From Welwitschia mirabilis (taxonomy: Eukaryota > Gnetophyta > Gnetopsida > Welwitschiales): DNA of 61,480 nucleotides. The first letter of the stretch is position 1, and every line of letters begins with the position of its first letter. Position numbers and translations under genes: made by a program. Below are positions 46,390 to 57,660 of the stretch, piece after piece. The stretch is from contig JBOZIK010000001.1 of assembly GCA_051453625.1 (NCBI GenBank), positions 132,154,877 through 132,216,356 on the forward strand. The letters are read 5' to 3'. The notes under the pieces are model-generated. The model ran no database searches. It saw only the letters and a list, made by a program, of their open reading frames with translations, and was not told the DNA's origin.

Positions 46390-47855
46390 TGTTCATGTCT
46401 AATAGTGAACTGGATTTAATTGGGTAAGTACATAGCATTGTTCTTTTACAAGGAGATATATGTAGTAACTAAAAAAAAAAAAAAGGAATACAATTATTCT
46501 AACTTGTAATAAAACTAAAACAAAATGAAAAACCAAATATTAAGGTTAAAAGTAATCTTTTCTTGATAACATAAGGAAATAGAAATGATTCAAAGGTCTA
46601 GCTAATTCATCTAATACTCCACCTTTATTCTAATGACTCTCATATTTCTAAAAATAATATAAAATTACCAAGTTATTAAGGCTCAGGTATAGAGACATAA
46701 TCTTATCTATCACATGAGTGTTGATGAGTTATTTAGTCCATTTGATCCTTCATAGTCCTTCATAAGCATGCAAAGTATGAATGAATGTGTATAATATACA
46801 TAAAATGATGGTGACTATAATATCTCAAAAGTAACCTAAAACAACTCATTTGGTAATTAAAGAACCTCATAATAAAGTAGTTTTACCTAAGCATTGCTAA
46901 TAATAAACTAATATGCATTAATAATAAAATAATAAAACTTACTTAAAACCTAGTTTTACCTAAAGGTTTCTAATATCAAACGTATTGTGCATTATCAATG
47001 AGAGGATTAAAAATAAATTCTTATATTAAAAATTTAAAAATATACATTACATCAAAAGAATAGAAGTAAAGATAATGAACTCCTCAACTAGCCTTGAAAC
47101 AATCCACCTCCAAAAACAATGATTAGAACACCATGACATCCTAGCACTTGTATTTACCCATGTTATAATAACTAAAAGATCCATTACGATGTGGGATCAA
47201 GGCCCTTTTAGAGATTAGGGAATGTTTAAAGAGCTTTTTCATGATGTGTTAGGTGGATGATTATGTAAAGAAGTTACATTAAGATGATTACTTAAGAAGG
47301 AGGTTATACATATTTGGCATGTAGCTACAAAGAACAATTCTTTATCTTTGAATGTAAGTAAGGGAATAACATGTTGTCTAATTTTTAATGACAATGGATG
47401 CCATATCATGTGTTTTCCATGTAGTCATCCTCATTACTACCATATATTATTATACAATTTCTTTTTACACTTCTACCAATTATCATTAGGTTTAAAGATT
47501 TATTTGGGGTTAACATCTAAATTAGCTCATAGGTGTAAAATGATTAACTTTCTAGATAAGTATATGACCATGAGTTTTGGCAACTTTTACCTTAAAAGAC
47601 TAGTGTCATAAGGGTTATGAATAGCAACACCAATTTTTATCTTAAAATAACTTTAATTTATGAAGTATCTTAAAAAGTAGAATTAAACCTAAAATTGTTA
47701 TAAGAAAGTTCATATTTACATGAAACTTAATAAAAAGGAAAAATACATTGTTTTATGATAAATTAATAAATTAAATGTCTTTACCTATGTAAAATTAATC
47801 AAATATGCTTTCTTAATATGTTAATTTTTATATGTAAATACTCCTTTAATCTACA
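46390..47855 (-). repeat. Element F 5' LTR
   Basis: 1466-bp partner of 30438-31896. A poly-A run near 46470-46484 interrupts an otherwise good match. The high end reads 'actcctttaatctaca'. It adjoins the broken integrase of element E. Confidence 0.75.
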
Positions 47856-47929
47856 AACCCTAAATCTTAACAGAGTCTTAAATCTGATTCATATGTATAC
47901 ATATAAAGCTATGATAAATGCCAAAATGA

Positions 47930-48830
47930 AGGAGCATTTTCTTAGATATTAGAAATGTTACAATAATGGGTTTAAGCTTTAGAGCCATTTAATGTATGAG
48001 GTATAAGATTCATTGCTTCATTAATTCTTTATCATATGGAAATAGGTATACATTAGTTTGTGTTAACTAATTATTTAAGTGGACTAATGATAAGGCTATT
48101 TCTTATTGTTCATTTTAAACTATTGTTAATTTATTTTTTGAGGATATCATTTATAGGTTCAAAACACCTAGGAAAGTGATTTCTAATAACAAATCTCACT
48201 TTACTAGTTAACATGATGGAAGATGTATCTTTAAATATAGAATTCATAATAAACTGTCCATTAATTATCGTCCTTAACTAAATGATTAAGTTGAAGTTAC
48301 ATATAGAGAAATTAATCAAATGTTGTCAAAAACCACAAATTTAAAGAAGAATGATAGAGTTAAAAAAATAAATGAGGCACTATGTGCTTATAAGATAACT
48401 TGAAAAAATAGTACAAAATTCACATCCTATGAGGGAATATATGGTAAAAAGAAAATATTGTCAATTGAATTTAAGATAAAACTTTTAAATTAACTAAAAA
48501 ATTAAATTATAAAATTAACAAAAACTAAATGGAATTGATTATGAAAATCTTTAATTAAAACAAAAGGAAGGCATTATTAAAGAAAGAATTAACACAAGAA
48601 AAAATAAAGTTTTTATATAATATAAAAAATTAGAAAACTAAAATTTAAAATAGGAGACTTAGTAATGGTTTAAGATCTTAATAAATTACTTCCAAATAAA
48701 AATATGAATAGATTTAGCTTGGGTCATACAAATAACATAGGTAATAAGAAATTGAAATTTATAATCTATATGAAAAATTTAATTACTAGATCAATAGAAA
48801 AAAATTAAATTTATAAGAACCAAAAATGTT
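47930..48830 (+). pseudogene. Element E integrase pseudogene (Ty3/gypsy)
   Basis: Text matching plant gypsy integrase: SLSYGNRYTLVCVN*LFKWT, then TPRKVISNNKSHFTS, INYRP*LND*VEVTYREINQ, KKINEALCAYKIT and SYEGIYGKKKILSIEF. A decayed C-terminal domain follows to 48830. Upstream pol is missing; the piece is cut off at element F's LTR. It belongs to element A's branch rather than to B/C, judged by the shared ORF that follows. Confidence 0.85.
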
Positions 48831-49092
48831 TACTAGATTATTTAAAAAACTCATATAGGATAGAAAGGATATTTCAACTTTACCTTTCATAATAAACTAG
48901 TTAATATAGTTAATAAACAATGACAATCCTTTAGGATCTTCTTTTTGTTAACTTATAAGTTGCTAAGTATGAACCTAGGTAACTTAAAATAAAAGACGAT
49001 AACCTATTAATACTTTGACAAGAATTCATGCCTTTCATAATAATTTAACATTATATTAACTATCCCTTATTTATTTTTTAAAAAAAATCACA

Positions 49093-49203
49093 ATGTCCTA
49101 CTATAAATTCACCAAGGCAAACTTTCTTAAAAGAGGCCTTTAGTAGTACAATATGATAGTTGTGAGAACTCCACTTTGGGATAGTGATTTTCAAAATAAA
49201 TAA
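49093..49203 (+). pseudogene. Short post-pol ORF in element E (N-terminal part)
   Basis: MSYYKFTKANFLKRGL**YN followed by MIVVRTPLWDSDFQNK and stop. It is collinear with element A 22407-22500 for about 26 codons without indels, and both copies carry TAG directly after KxGL. The hydrophobic C-terminus seen in A and D is not recognisable here. Function unknown. Confidence 0.5.
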
Positions 49204-50780
49204 AAATAAAATTTTATGATTTTAAAATTATTAAGGAATAGTGATTTTCAAGGTGTCATTTGAGGTATATTGTATTATAAAGGTTATGTTTAATCATAAG
49301 AGATTAATGTTGATTAGGTTAACTATATGTTAGAGATCATTTGAGGTATACTTAGATTATGTGACTATATCACAACTCAATATTTCAAAGAAAGGTCATT
49401 TGAAATGTTATTTATGTTAAATAATGAAAAATGTATTAGTGGTTTTATAATAAGTACATATGTATGAGAATTAAATTTATTTAAAACAAAAAGATCCTTT
49501 TATCTTCTGGGGTAGACTAAGTAGTTCCATGACAATACATTAACATTATAAAATATGTTTTAAATAAATTAGCATGAACCTTATAAATTTTTATTAGATA
49601 TAAAAATAATAATTACATAAAATCTTCATTTACTAATAAATTATTATTATGAATATACAAAGTAAGGACAAGCATCAAATAAGCCAAAAATTGAGAACTA
49701 GATTACTCAAAACTAGGAAAAGCCACTTTTAATCATGATCCTTATTAAAGATTAAGTTGATGTTTACTTAAATTGATCTAAAACATCATTATTTCTATTT
49801 GATTTTATAGTCTTTAAAGATCTAGATGAAGAAGACAGTAGATGAATTTTACTTATATTTTAAATAACATTCTTATTTCTTATGGGTGTAAGTTCTAAAA
49901 ACTCAGATAAACCTTTACACCCCACATGGTCTTTTTAACATTTCTTTGCCAAAACTTAAAGCTACTAGACTTAATTTAATATTTATTTTTTGTAACCAAT
50001 CTTCTATTATTTCTAATTCTTACAACTAGCATACAAACCTACCTAATGCTACATCATAGATTAACTCTTCAAAACAAGATAATGGGTTGAGGCTTAAAAC
50101 AAGAAAGAATTACATCATGGTGAAACTTGTCTTTATCATTTTCCTTGATGAATAAATGTAGTATATTCAAAACCTTAACAGGAGAATTTTAAGTAGAAAA
50201 AATACTCAATTAAATTCTTTATCCTAAGAATAATTTGAGAAGAGAAGGCTTTAACACTTTGAATGCACATATCTGTTTGTGTTAAAATCAAAACTAGACA
50301 AGTATCTTTTCATGTTCTTAGCACTTGCAATAATAATAAAAGAAGAAGGAGTGCTATAAAGATTTATTAAGTTACAAGCCATGATTAACCTAATCTAAGT
50401 TAAAGAACACTCTAAGAAGAATGACTTGATAAAATAATTATTTATTAATAAGGAGAGTATTATTTATATAATTTATTGTTTTGTGTTATTTATTTTATTA
50501 ATGTATTCTTTGAAAAGTATTCATTTGTAGTTTATAATATGATAAATGTTAAGGTTTAAACATTTTGGACTTCATCTTTAAATTGAGTTGCATTCATGAA
50601 TTGCATTTATTTCTCTTAAATTATAAAGATTCATTGTTAATTACCTATTCAAATCAATCCTTTATTAATTAAACTAATTAATTTTCCCACCTAAAGTTAA
50701 AAATTTAGAATTAACTTTAAATTAGTTTGATTTTTAAAATTTTCATCTTTCATTAATGATTAAAAATTATAGACATTAGA
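49204..50780. other. No gene recognised
   Basis: Probably the 3' region of element E plus flank. 'tcatttgaggtata' recurs near 49253, 49338 and, changed, 49388. No LTR end for E was found. No protein frame. Confidence 0.4.
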
Positions 50781-50790
50781 TAAATCAATA

Positions 50791-50821
50791 AATTTCCTAG
50801 GAACTAGATACCTAGGAAATT
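50791..50821. repeat. Perfect 11-bp inverted repeat
   Basis: AATTTCCTAGG, 9-nt loop, CCTAGGAAATT. It could form a hairpin and lies at or near the 3' end of chromovirus G's LTR. Confidence 0.8.
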
Positions 50822-51390
50822 GTAATTTTCTAGATTACACAATTAATATTAAACTTGGTATTTAATAAGAAATATTTAAAGACTATATAACAAGGAAATA
50901 AATAACATAATAATTGGGTAGAAACTAAAGAATCTCTTTATTAATATAGCAGCAGTCTAAAATATAAGGATGTCATATCTACATCTTATTATAGCTCTTA
51001 ACTATTGGTCAAAGGTAAAGACATGGACTATGATCTTAATCCCCCTCCTAGGGCCTTAGGGATTAGCCAAGGTTATCCTTAATTACATCCACCCAGTTTA
51101 TCTACTCCTACCAAATGCCATTAACTTAAAACTCAAGATGAAGGAATATAAGGTTATAATTTAAGGATCACACTCTTTTGTTATATAATAGTTTCTCTTA
51201 ATTACATAATAGTCACTCTTAACAAATACATAATTAATCATAAAGTAATATTGGTACCTTAAATTCTTCTCCCTTAATTTCTTGACTTGTTCTTGATCTG
51301 AGTCCCTTAAGTGAATGGACTGATTATGCTTGCATCCACTAGTTATTCCTCATCCATCTCCATGAAATATTCTATAATATTGTTTTGACA
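50822..51390 (-). repeat. Element G 3' LTR (boundaries approximate)
   Basis: A minus-strand start TGTCAAAACAATATTATAG at 51390 follows the end of G's coding region. The GC-richer 'ccccctcctagggccttagg' lies inside. The partner LTR is outside the window or displaced by element C, so the low boundary is a guess. Confidence 0.4.
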
Positions 51391-51477
51391 TATAATTCAA
51401 TTTTACAAATATATATACATAAACATATAACATATAATAAGCTAAATTTTAATTAAATAACTAGGGAAAGGTCTATT

Positions 51478-51580
51478 TCATGAATTCCTTATTCTCCCAT
51501 GTGTTTTGATTATAGTGGATCCATTTGATTAGTACTTCACTAGTGATCTTATTTTAGACTTTTCTAGTATCATAGCCTAG
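51478..51580 (-). pseudogene. Element G chromodomain
   Basis: The minus strand reads YDTRKV*NKITSEVLIKWIH followed by YNQNTWENKEFMK. The pattern VLIKW...TWE is the chromodomain core that in chromoviruses directs integration to heterochromatin. One stop (TAA) is inside. Confidence 0.75.
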
Positions 51581-52780
51581 CATTTATTTAGGCTGTATAT
51601 CAAGTGTTAGATATGATTTCAATACAATGTATTTCTAATCAAGATCCTAGATTCTATATTCATGTTATGGTTTCAATAGGCTGATATGAAATATAGGTTG
51701 TATTATAGACAAATTTGATGGTAACTCCACTTTGTAAGCTATATTTTTAATTTTTATACGATGTTGAATGGACTACAATATTGATAGAGTAACTTCTAGT
51801 ATTTTTCAATTTTTATCACATGTATTTCTAGTTTAACTTATAAGAGAACTTGACCTCTTATTTAAAAAACTCTATTTAAATGCTTTTGGTCATAGAACTT
51901 CTTATATCTATCTTGAGCTACCTGTAGCTATCTATTGATGTGATTTGTAATTTCCTCCATAAATTTTACTTTGGAGTTTGTTCTCTCTATCTATCTTTAT
52001 GTGGGATGTAAGCATATTATAAGGGTAAAATAATTTCTCTTGTACATGGCTTCAAAGGGTTAACATTAAATGGATATCTAGAAGGTTTGGATATATCCAA
52101 ATTTTATCAAATGTAGATAAATATACTAGTTTCTAGGATTTCTTACTAGATAACATTATAGTATATATGATAAAATTTAATTAATCATCTCAATCTATCC
52201 ATTGGTTTTAGGATGATAGGTTATATGGAATTATAACTTGATTCCAAGGTAATAGAAAATATTTACTAGAATTCTAATAAAAACTTAGGATCAAAATTAG
52301 AGATAATGTTTTATGGTGCTCCATGTAATTTGAAAATTTCCTATATGAAACATAAGAATAACTACTTTATAGTATTTATACTTTTAATTAAAATAAAATG
52401 GACCACCTTGGTTAACCTTTTAATGCAAATAAAGATAAAGTCATGACGCCTTTTGGTAAGTGGTAACTTATAATGAAGTCCATCATGATTTTTTTCCAAT
52501 TCAATTTAAATATGCCAAGGGATTGCAAAAGTCCTATTAGTTTCTCTTGTTCATTGTTAATTTATTAATAGATTTGACAGTTCCTGATATTTATTTTAAT
52601 TTTTCTTTCATTATTGAATAAAAGTAGTATTTCCTTAACATATGATAATTACTAACAAATTTTGGGGATCTTGCATAAAGTACTTCATGCACTTAAGACA
52701 TTAGTTTCCTTCTTCATTTACCTTAAGAAATGCATAATTGTATTGTTTAGTAAATAACCATATTAAGAGATTGTAAAGGT
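51581..52780 (-). pseudogene. Element G integrase pseudogene
   Basis: Minus-strand text: FICIKRLTKVVHFILIKSIN, EIFKLHGAP, NIISNFDPKFLLEF, then YHPKTNG*IEMIN near 52225-52185 (canonical YHPQTDGQTERVN), LQVAQDRYKKFYDQKHLNRV near 51940-51890 and AYKVELPSNLSIIQPIFHIS near 51740-51685. These are the core and the C-terminal GPY/F-type region. Multiple stops. Confidence 0.88.
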
Positions 52781-52859
52781 ATGTATGATTTAGCCTTCTT
52801 ATAACAAACAAATTATTCTACCAAATTAAGAGTAGTTGAAAAAATTTTCATTCAAGTAC

Positions 52860-53190
52860 TTTGCAATATTAAGGTAACTGTGGTAATGAACATGTAATAC
52901 ATTTGACTTAATGCATATACAACTTTATTTTTCCTTTCTTGATATGTAATGGAGATCAAAGTCATATTCAACTAATAATTCTCCCCACATTTTTTATTTC
53001 GTATCCAACAATGGTTATCTTTGAAAGTATTCCAAATTATTATAGTCTATTTTTAATAAGAATTTTTCTTTAAGTAAGTAATGTAACCATGCTTTTAGAG
53101 CATGTACTATGGTTAATAGTTCTAGATTGTGAACTGACTAATTTCTTTTATGTTATTTTAGTTTTCTAGATTTATATGTTAGTACTTTAC
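52860..53190 (-). pseudogene. Element G RNase H pseudogene
   Basis: Minus strand: TYKSRKLK*HKRN, SVHNLELLTIVHALKAWLHY, LLKIDYNNLEYF, and MWGELLVEYDFDLHYISRKE. This matches YASRQL..HE.NYPTHDLEL.A+V.ALK.WRHYL and the WLELL.DYDF.I.YHPGK end. It removes the RNA strand of the hybrid during cDNA synthesis. Confidence 0.88.
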
Positions 53191-54140
53191 TTACTTGACT
53201 TCATACCATGTCCACTTCTTAAATTGAGACATTTGGAATGATTATGAATGATTCCTCCATGTTTAAAATATTTAGAATGAGTGCTGATGTTAATAGAAGC
53301 TTTACTATTAGGAATGCTTCTTTGTATTTTAGGATAAATTAAAAGATTAATATTGTTTTTGTTAAGTTTAAAAGTGGATCTATTAACTATGAAAATGTTG
53401 GAATACATCTTTAATAGAATCTTACTAATCCTAAGAATCTTTAGACTTCTATTACATTTTTTAGATTTGGCCATTATTAGATTTCTTGTGTCTTTGTTGA
53501 GGCTATTGCAATTTCTTTTTTAGAAATAATGTATCTCAAATAGTTTACCTCTATCTGGAAAAAGTTGCATTTTCTTAGTTTTATCTTAAAATCATGATTA
53601 TGTAATATTTATAGTATTTACTAAGGTGGTCTACATAAGTTTTGATTTCTTTTGAGTAGATTAGAATGTCATACAAGAGTATGACTATAAATTTATCAAG
53701 GTATAGGAAGAAAAAATTCATTCATTAGGCTTATGAAGATTGCTGATGCATTTGTAAGTTCAAAAGGCATTACCATGAATTCATAGTACTCATATCTGAT
53801 TCAAAATACTATTTTGTGGATGTCTTCTTCCTGAATTCTCATCTGATGTTATCCTAATCTTAAATTAGTTTTTACAAAGAATTATACACCTATAATTAAT
53901 CCAAAAGATCATCAATTCTTGGTAGGGGGTATTAATTTTTAATGGTTACCTTATTCAACTACTAGTAGTTTATGCATAATCTTAATATTCCATCTTTCTT
54001 CTTAATCAATAAGATAGGGGCATCCCAAGGAGATAAACCTAGATGAGTTTTTCCTTTTAATATAAGTTGTTCAAATTGTATTTTAAGCCCTTAAAGTTTT
54101 AATGCTAAAAATCTATATAGGGTTCTTACACTAATTGTAC
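53190..54140 (-). pseudogene. Element G reverse transcriptase pseudogene
   Basis: In order on the minus strand: ELKIQFEQL-like text, [87 protein letters not shown] at 53700-53650, then VIEV*RFLGLVRFY*RCIPT. The catalytic box expected as (Y/F)(L/I)DD reads LLYD, so the first Asp is lost. Confidence 0.9.
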
Positions 54141-54379
54141 TTCTAAGATTAAGTCAATGGCGTATTCTATTTTTTATTTGGGTGTAGATTTATTGTTTCT
54201 TTATATACATCCCTAAATATCTATAATTCTTGTGGGATATCCTCTTACGAATTTGTACTTTCTTATTTGATTATTACTAAGAATAATTATATCTAAATGA
54301 ATACTTTTGTAATCTATTTCTTGGTTTTTAAAAATATTTTTTTATTTCTTTCCTTCTCCTTAAGCACTCAGTCTTTGAA

Positions 54380-54640
54380 TGAAGATGGAACTCTTAATGT
54401 TCTTTGATAAGAATTTATTTTAATGTTATAGCCAATAAGGAATAATACTATTGAGATGGCTTCATAAGTGCCAATGATTATGGTATAAAATGTATCTCAA
54501 AACTTAATATTTTAAATTATAAAAATTATTAGTTCTTTTAGTTCATTCTTCTTGAGGGTATTCCCTCTTGCTATTTCTATGACAGGTTTGGATTCTTAAA
54601 ATGGAGTGATATTTAATTTTTAAAATAAAAGAAAATATAT
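54380..54640 (-). pseudogene. Element G protease pseudogene
   Basis: The minus strand reads GNGASHNFIYFLLF, then LNITPF*ESKPVIEIARGN. This matches D.GA(S/T)HNFIS...L.+......V.+..G. The catalytic Asp of D-x-G-A has become Asn. Text resembling ...TYEAISIVLFLIGYN follows, where DFL.L.LG..D.+LG..WL is expected. Confidence 0.65.
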
Positions 54641-54819
54641 GAAATTATGAGAAGCACCATTACCAATTAAAAATAGAATTAGAAAACATAAAATAAACTT
54701 GGTAATTCTAAAACAAAAAACTAATTTATTATTAAACCTATATGATTTGCAACATAAACTCTTTTTGTAAGTGATCTAAGATATTATTGCATCTAAGGTG
54801 GATTTTAAGTAAGAGGTAT

Positions 54820-55921
54820 TGTTGCACTACCAACTTACATATATTTGATAGGATATTTTAAGTAGTTTTATAGGATATTAGATAGGTTTACATTAGATTT
54901 CCATGATAACAAAGAGATGAGATTAAAAATACAAAAACATGCAATCTTCATAACATTTTACAGTATTTAGAATAGTTCACAATACTTCCTATTTTTGAGG
55001 CAAACTTCCTGTAAATGTTGATGCTGATGCATTAGAAGAATACTTGTAAAAGCCTATCATCCATCTCATCGTCTAAACGCCATACGGATGATAGAATAGT
55101 TGAAGCCAACTAGGATACTAACTGTGATCAATTTGATAAATAACATGGATTATTTATGAGGTAGCGTCATATCTTGTATTGTCTAGATGACCAATAGGAT
55201 GACATCTATTATAACTCTCCATTGAACATTCACTTAACCTTTACCATTTGTCTATATGTATTTTGTGTGGTCATTAGGTTTGTGCCCATGCCTATTTATT
55301 TTTTTTGTTGTTTGTATGTTTATTTTCAATAAGTATTGATTTTACCTTTGACTCCATCTTGTCTTCCCTTATATCTGATATTCTTGTGATAGGAGATTGA
55401 AAAGCTAGAGATCCATCCTTGGTAGTTATAGAGAGACATATTCCTTGATATTTGACTATGCTTTCTCCATTGAGGTATGGCTACTTTATAACATAGATGT
55501 GATTTGATTAATACAAAGAATCCTTTTTCATTTTTTATGCTTGTTATTACTTATTCCTCCTAGTTCATGTTGCTTCTAGTTTAGTGGTAGTTTCTTAAGT
55601 GATATAGGTTATGAAGGAAACCTTTATCAATGTTAATAATTATTAGTTTAAGTGCATTATTCCTTTTTCTTCTTAGATTAACTTTGCATAAGTGTGTCAC
55701 ATTGTACTTTCTTCCATTGTAATTTATTTCTGTTACTAGAATACATAAGTTTTTCTTGCTAAAATCAATTATCTTTCTTCTAGCCTAGGCCTTTGATGGA
55801 TTATGACATTTAGGTTTACTCCCATTTATATTAGTATGTTGTGTTATATAGGATATTTATTTATTTGTGAATGAAAGGATCTTCTTTAGAATAATCATTT
55901 GTATAAATACATACCACAACA
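54820..55921 (+). repeat. Element C 5' LTR
   Basis: It starts TGTTGCACTACCAACTT, ends CACAACA. It matches B's LTR in the second half: 'atattcttgtgataggagattgaa', 'gatccatcc...tagttatagagaga', 'ggattatgacattta'. It has hairpin motifs at 55055-55097 and 55166-55206. No clear CTATAAATA box, unlike A, B and D. Confidence 0.88.
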
Positions 55922-55945
55922 TCATAGTACCATTATCGGGGAAGG
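55922..55945 (+). promoter_or_regulatory. Element C primer binding site
   Basis: 'tcatagtaccattatcgggg' after the LTR end, the least decayed GCCGTTGTCGGGGA-type site in the window. It supports the same primer tRNA for B and C. Confidence 0.75.
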
Positions 55946-56450
55946 ATGCTTGGAGTTTGAGAGTTTTCGTTGCTCAGATAAGTATTTGGATTTTGGTTCA
56001 TATGTTTACCTATAGCAGTTCTATATTTTTAGCTATGTAGTGTAGGTTTTTTTTTTTCCCAAAGTTTTAGTTTTTGTATTTTGAAATAAAAGCTTTATCA
56101 TTTACTTTATTGTTCAAATAAATTACAGTGATGATAGCCTCTATGCCTTATGTTTTTAGATTTCTATTTTATCAAAAACTTTTATTATCCCCTTTGTTGT
56201 TTAGACAACTTAGGAGAATGATAGTCTACTACCTGTGTTTCCTGTGTCTGTTATTTTTATATTTCTGTTTTTTAAATTTTTTATTTTTTGTATTTCTATT
56301 GTTCAGACTATCATCCAAACGACCATAGGGATGATATACTGTGCATCATAACTAAGCATAATGGGATATGATAAAATCTAGTAAAAAGGAAAAATATTAG
56401 ATAGAGTAGCTATTCATAGAGGAAAATATCTGAGAAGATCTGAGTAACTT
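55946..56450 (+). other. Element C leader
   Basis: Non-coding; hairpin motif at 56305-56340 (ctatcatccaaacgaccat, then agggatgata). A 66-codon frame at 56128-56328 is Leu/Phe-rich by composition only. Confidence 0.55.
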
Positions 56451-57660
56451 TGAAATTCACATAGTCATGCATAGTAAAGATACGCAAGTTTCAAAAATTT
56501 TAGAAATTTTAACATTTATTTCTTTAAAGTTTGATTTTGTGAGAGAAAATTCTTTAGAAGATTGTTTTGACACTAGTTTTAAATTTTTAAATATGTCTAG
56601 CTCATCGCAAAAATAAAAGCAAAATGCTTTGCCTAATCTGCCCCTTGTGATTGAAATCCCTATGACTACACCTATTAAAACAAATGCCAATCTTACCCTC
56701 AAAAAACTAATTTCTAGTAAAAAATATGAAATCCAACCCCCTTTTTATTTACCTCTTAGTGATGAGGTCAAACTTAGAATCCTAAATTCTTATTCCATTT
56801 TTAGTGATAAACTTGATGAAGATCCTTTACAACACATTATTGACATCGAACAGTTAGTCCTTACTTTAGGAATCAATAAGAAAAGAATAAGTAATATAAC
56901 TGACATGGTTATTTTTTCCATCACTTTAAAAGATAAGATTAAACTTTGGTTAAGAATGATTTCTTATAAAAGTTTAAAATCATGAAGTCAAGTTTAAAAA
57001 GATTTCATTAAGAGATTCATAGGTGAGACTATTATTAGAAAATGTAAGAAAGAAATAACCAACTTCTAATAATAGCCTAATGAAGATTATGACTCTACAT
57101 ATAAGAGATCTTTTATTACTTTATATTCGAATCCTATAGATGCTTTTTTTAAGAAGAATTAATAGACTACTTTTATAGTAGACTCAATAGTCAAATAAAG
57201 TAACTAGTTGATTTTTTGTGTGAAAGAGATTTGTTGACCTTACTTTAGAAAATTCTTAAAAGTATTAGAACAGTTAGTAAAAGTAAGTTAAACTTGGCCT
57301 AAACCCTTATCTAGAAAAAAATAAACTATAGGTTAAATTATTAAATATCTTAAGGAGGTTGAGTAAAAAAAAGAAGAAATAAGAACTAAAATTAAACCAA
57401 TAAATGTTATTAAGGATTTTACCTCAACTTTAGAAAACTACACTTAGATAATTTTGGATGTAAAGGTGGTAATAGAGAAGAGTGTAGTTGTAGCTCCAAC
57501 TTGTGATTTGTGCAAAGACAACTATCATGTTACAAAAGAATGCCCTTTACTACTAACATACAAAGAAAGAATTTATGAAGAAGTGTGTGCTTTCAACCAA
57601 AAGTCTTCAAACTTAAACCAAAACCAAAATCAAAACCAAAGTCAAATCTAAAATCTCAAT
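56451..57660 (+). pseudogene. Element C gag pseudogene (best preserved gag)
   Basis: 56629-56985 is open for 118 codons: PPFYLPLSDEVKLRILNSYS, then DPLQHIIDIEQLVLTLGINK. Capsid core continues with stops (FIKRFIGETIIRKCKKEITN). 57454-57651 is open again with an intact CCHC knuckle CDLCKDNYHVTKEC and a terminal QNQNQNQ run. This is the nucleocapsid finger that binds element RNA. B's equivalent finger has lost its last Cys. Confidence 0.88.

Larger units (their letters stand above)
30438..47855 (-). mobile_element. Element F: probable inverted gypsy element split by element B
   Basis: Two long copies in the same orientation (30438-31896 and 46390-47855) act as LTRs. The high-coordinate copy has a primer-site-like sequence at its low end on the minus strand, so it is the 5' LTR of a minus-strand element. 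Its interior (31897-34008 plus 44688-46389, about 3.8 kb) is interrupted by B with a perfect TTATC duplication. No gag or pol motif is recognised in the interior. Target duplication and polypurine tract are unclear, so the two LTRs could also belong to separate insertions. Confidence 0.6.
51391..54819 (-). mobile_element. Element G: chromodomain Ty3/gypsy element (chromovirus), 3' half
   Basis: Minus-strand order from high to low coordinate: protease, RT, RNase H, integrase, chromodomain. RT motifs ([49 protein letters not shown]) are of the chromovirus type. Element C is inserted at 54820, in or just before the protease, so gag and the 5' LTR are not visible here. Confidence 0.88.

Noticed and set aside
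49204-50780. Recurring 'tcatttgaggtata' words as a satellite
   Set aside because: Only two or three copies with no regular period.
53187-53474. 95-codon minus-strand frame in element G
   Set aside because: Correct strand but the wrong frame. The RT-connection motif (RFLGLVRFY) is read in a neighbouring frame.
56128-56328. Leu/Phe-rich short frame that looks like a membrane protein
   Set aside because: T-rich non-coding DNA always translates to Phe/Leu. It lies in element C's leader and has no counterpart in B.
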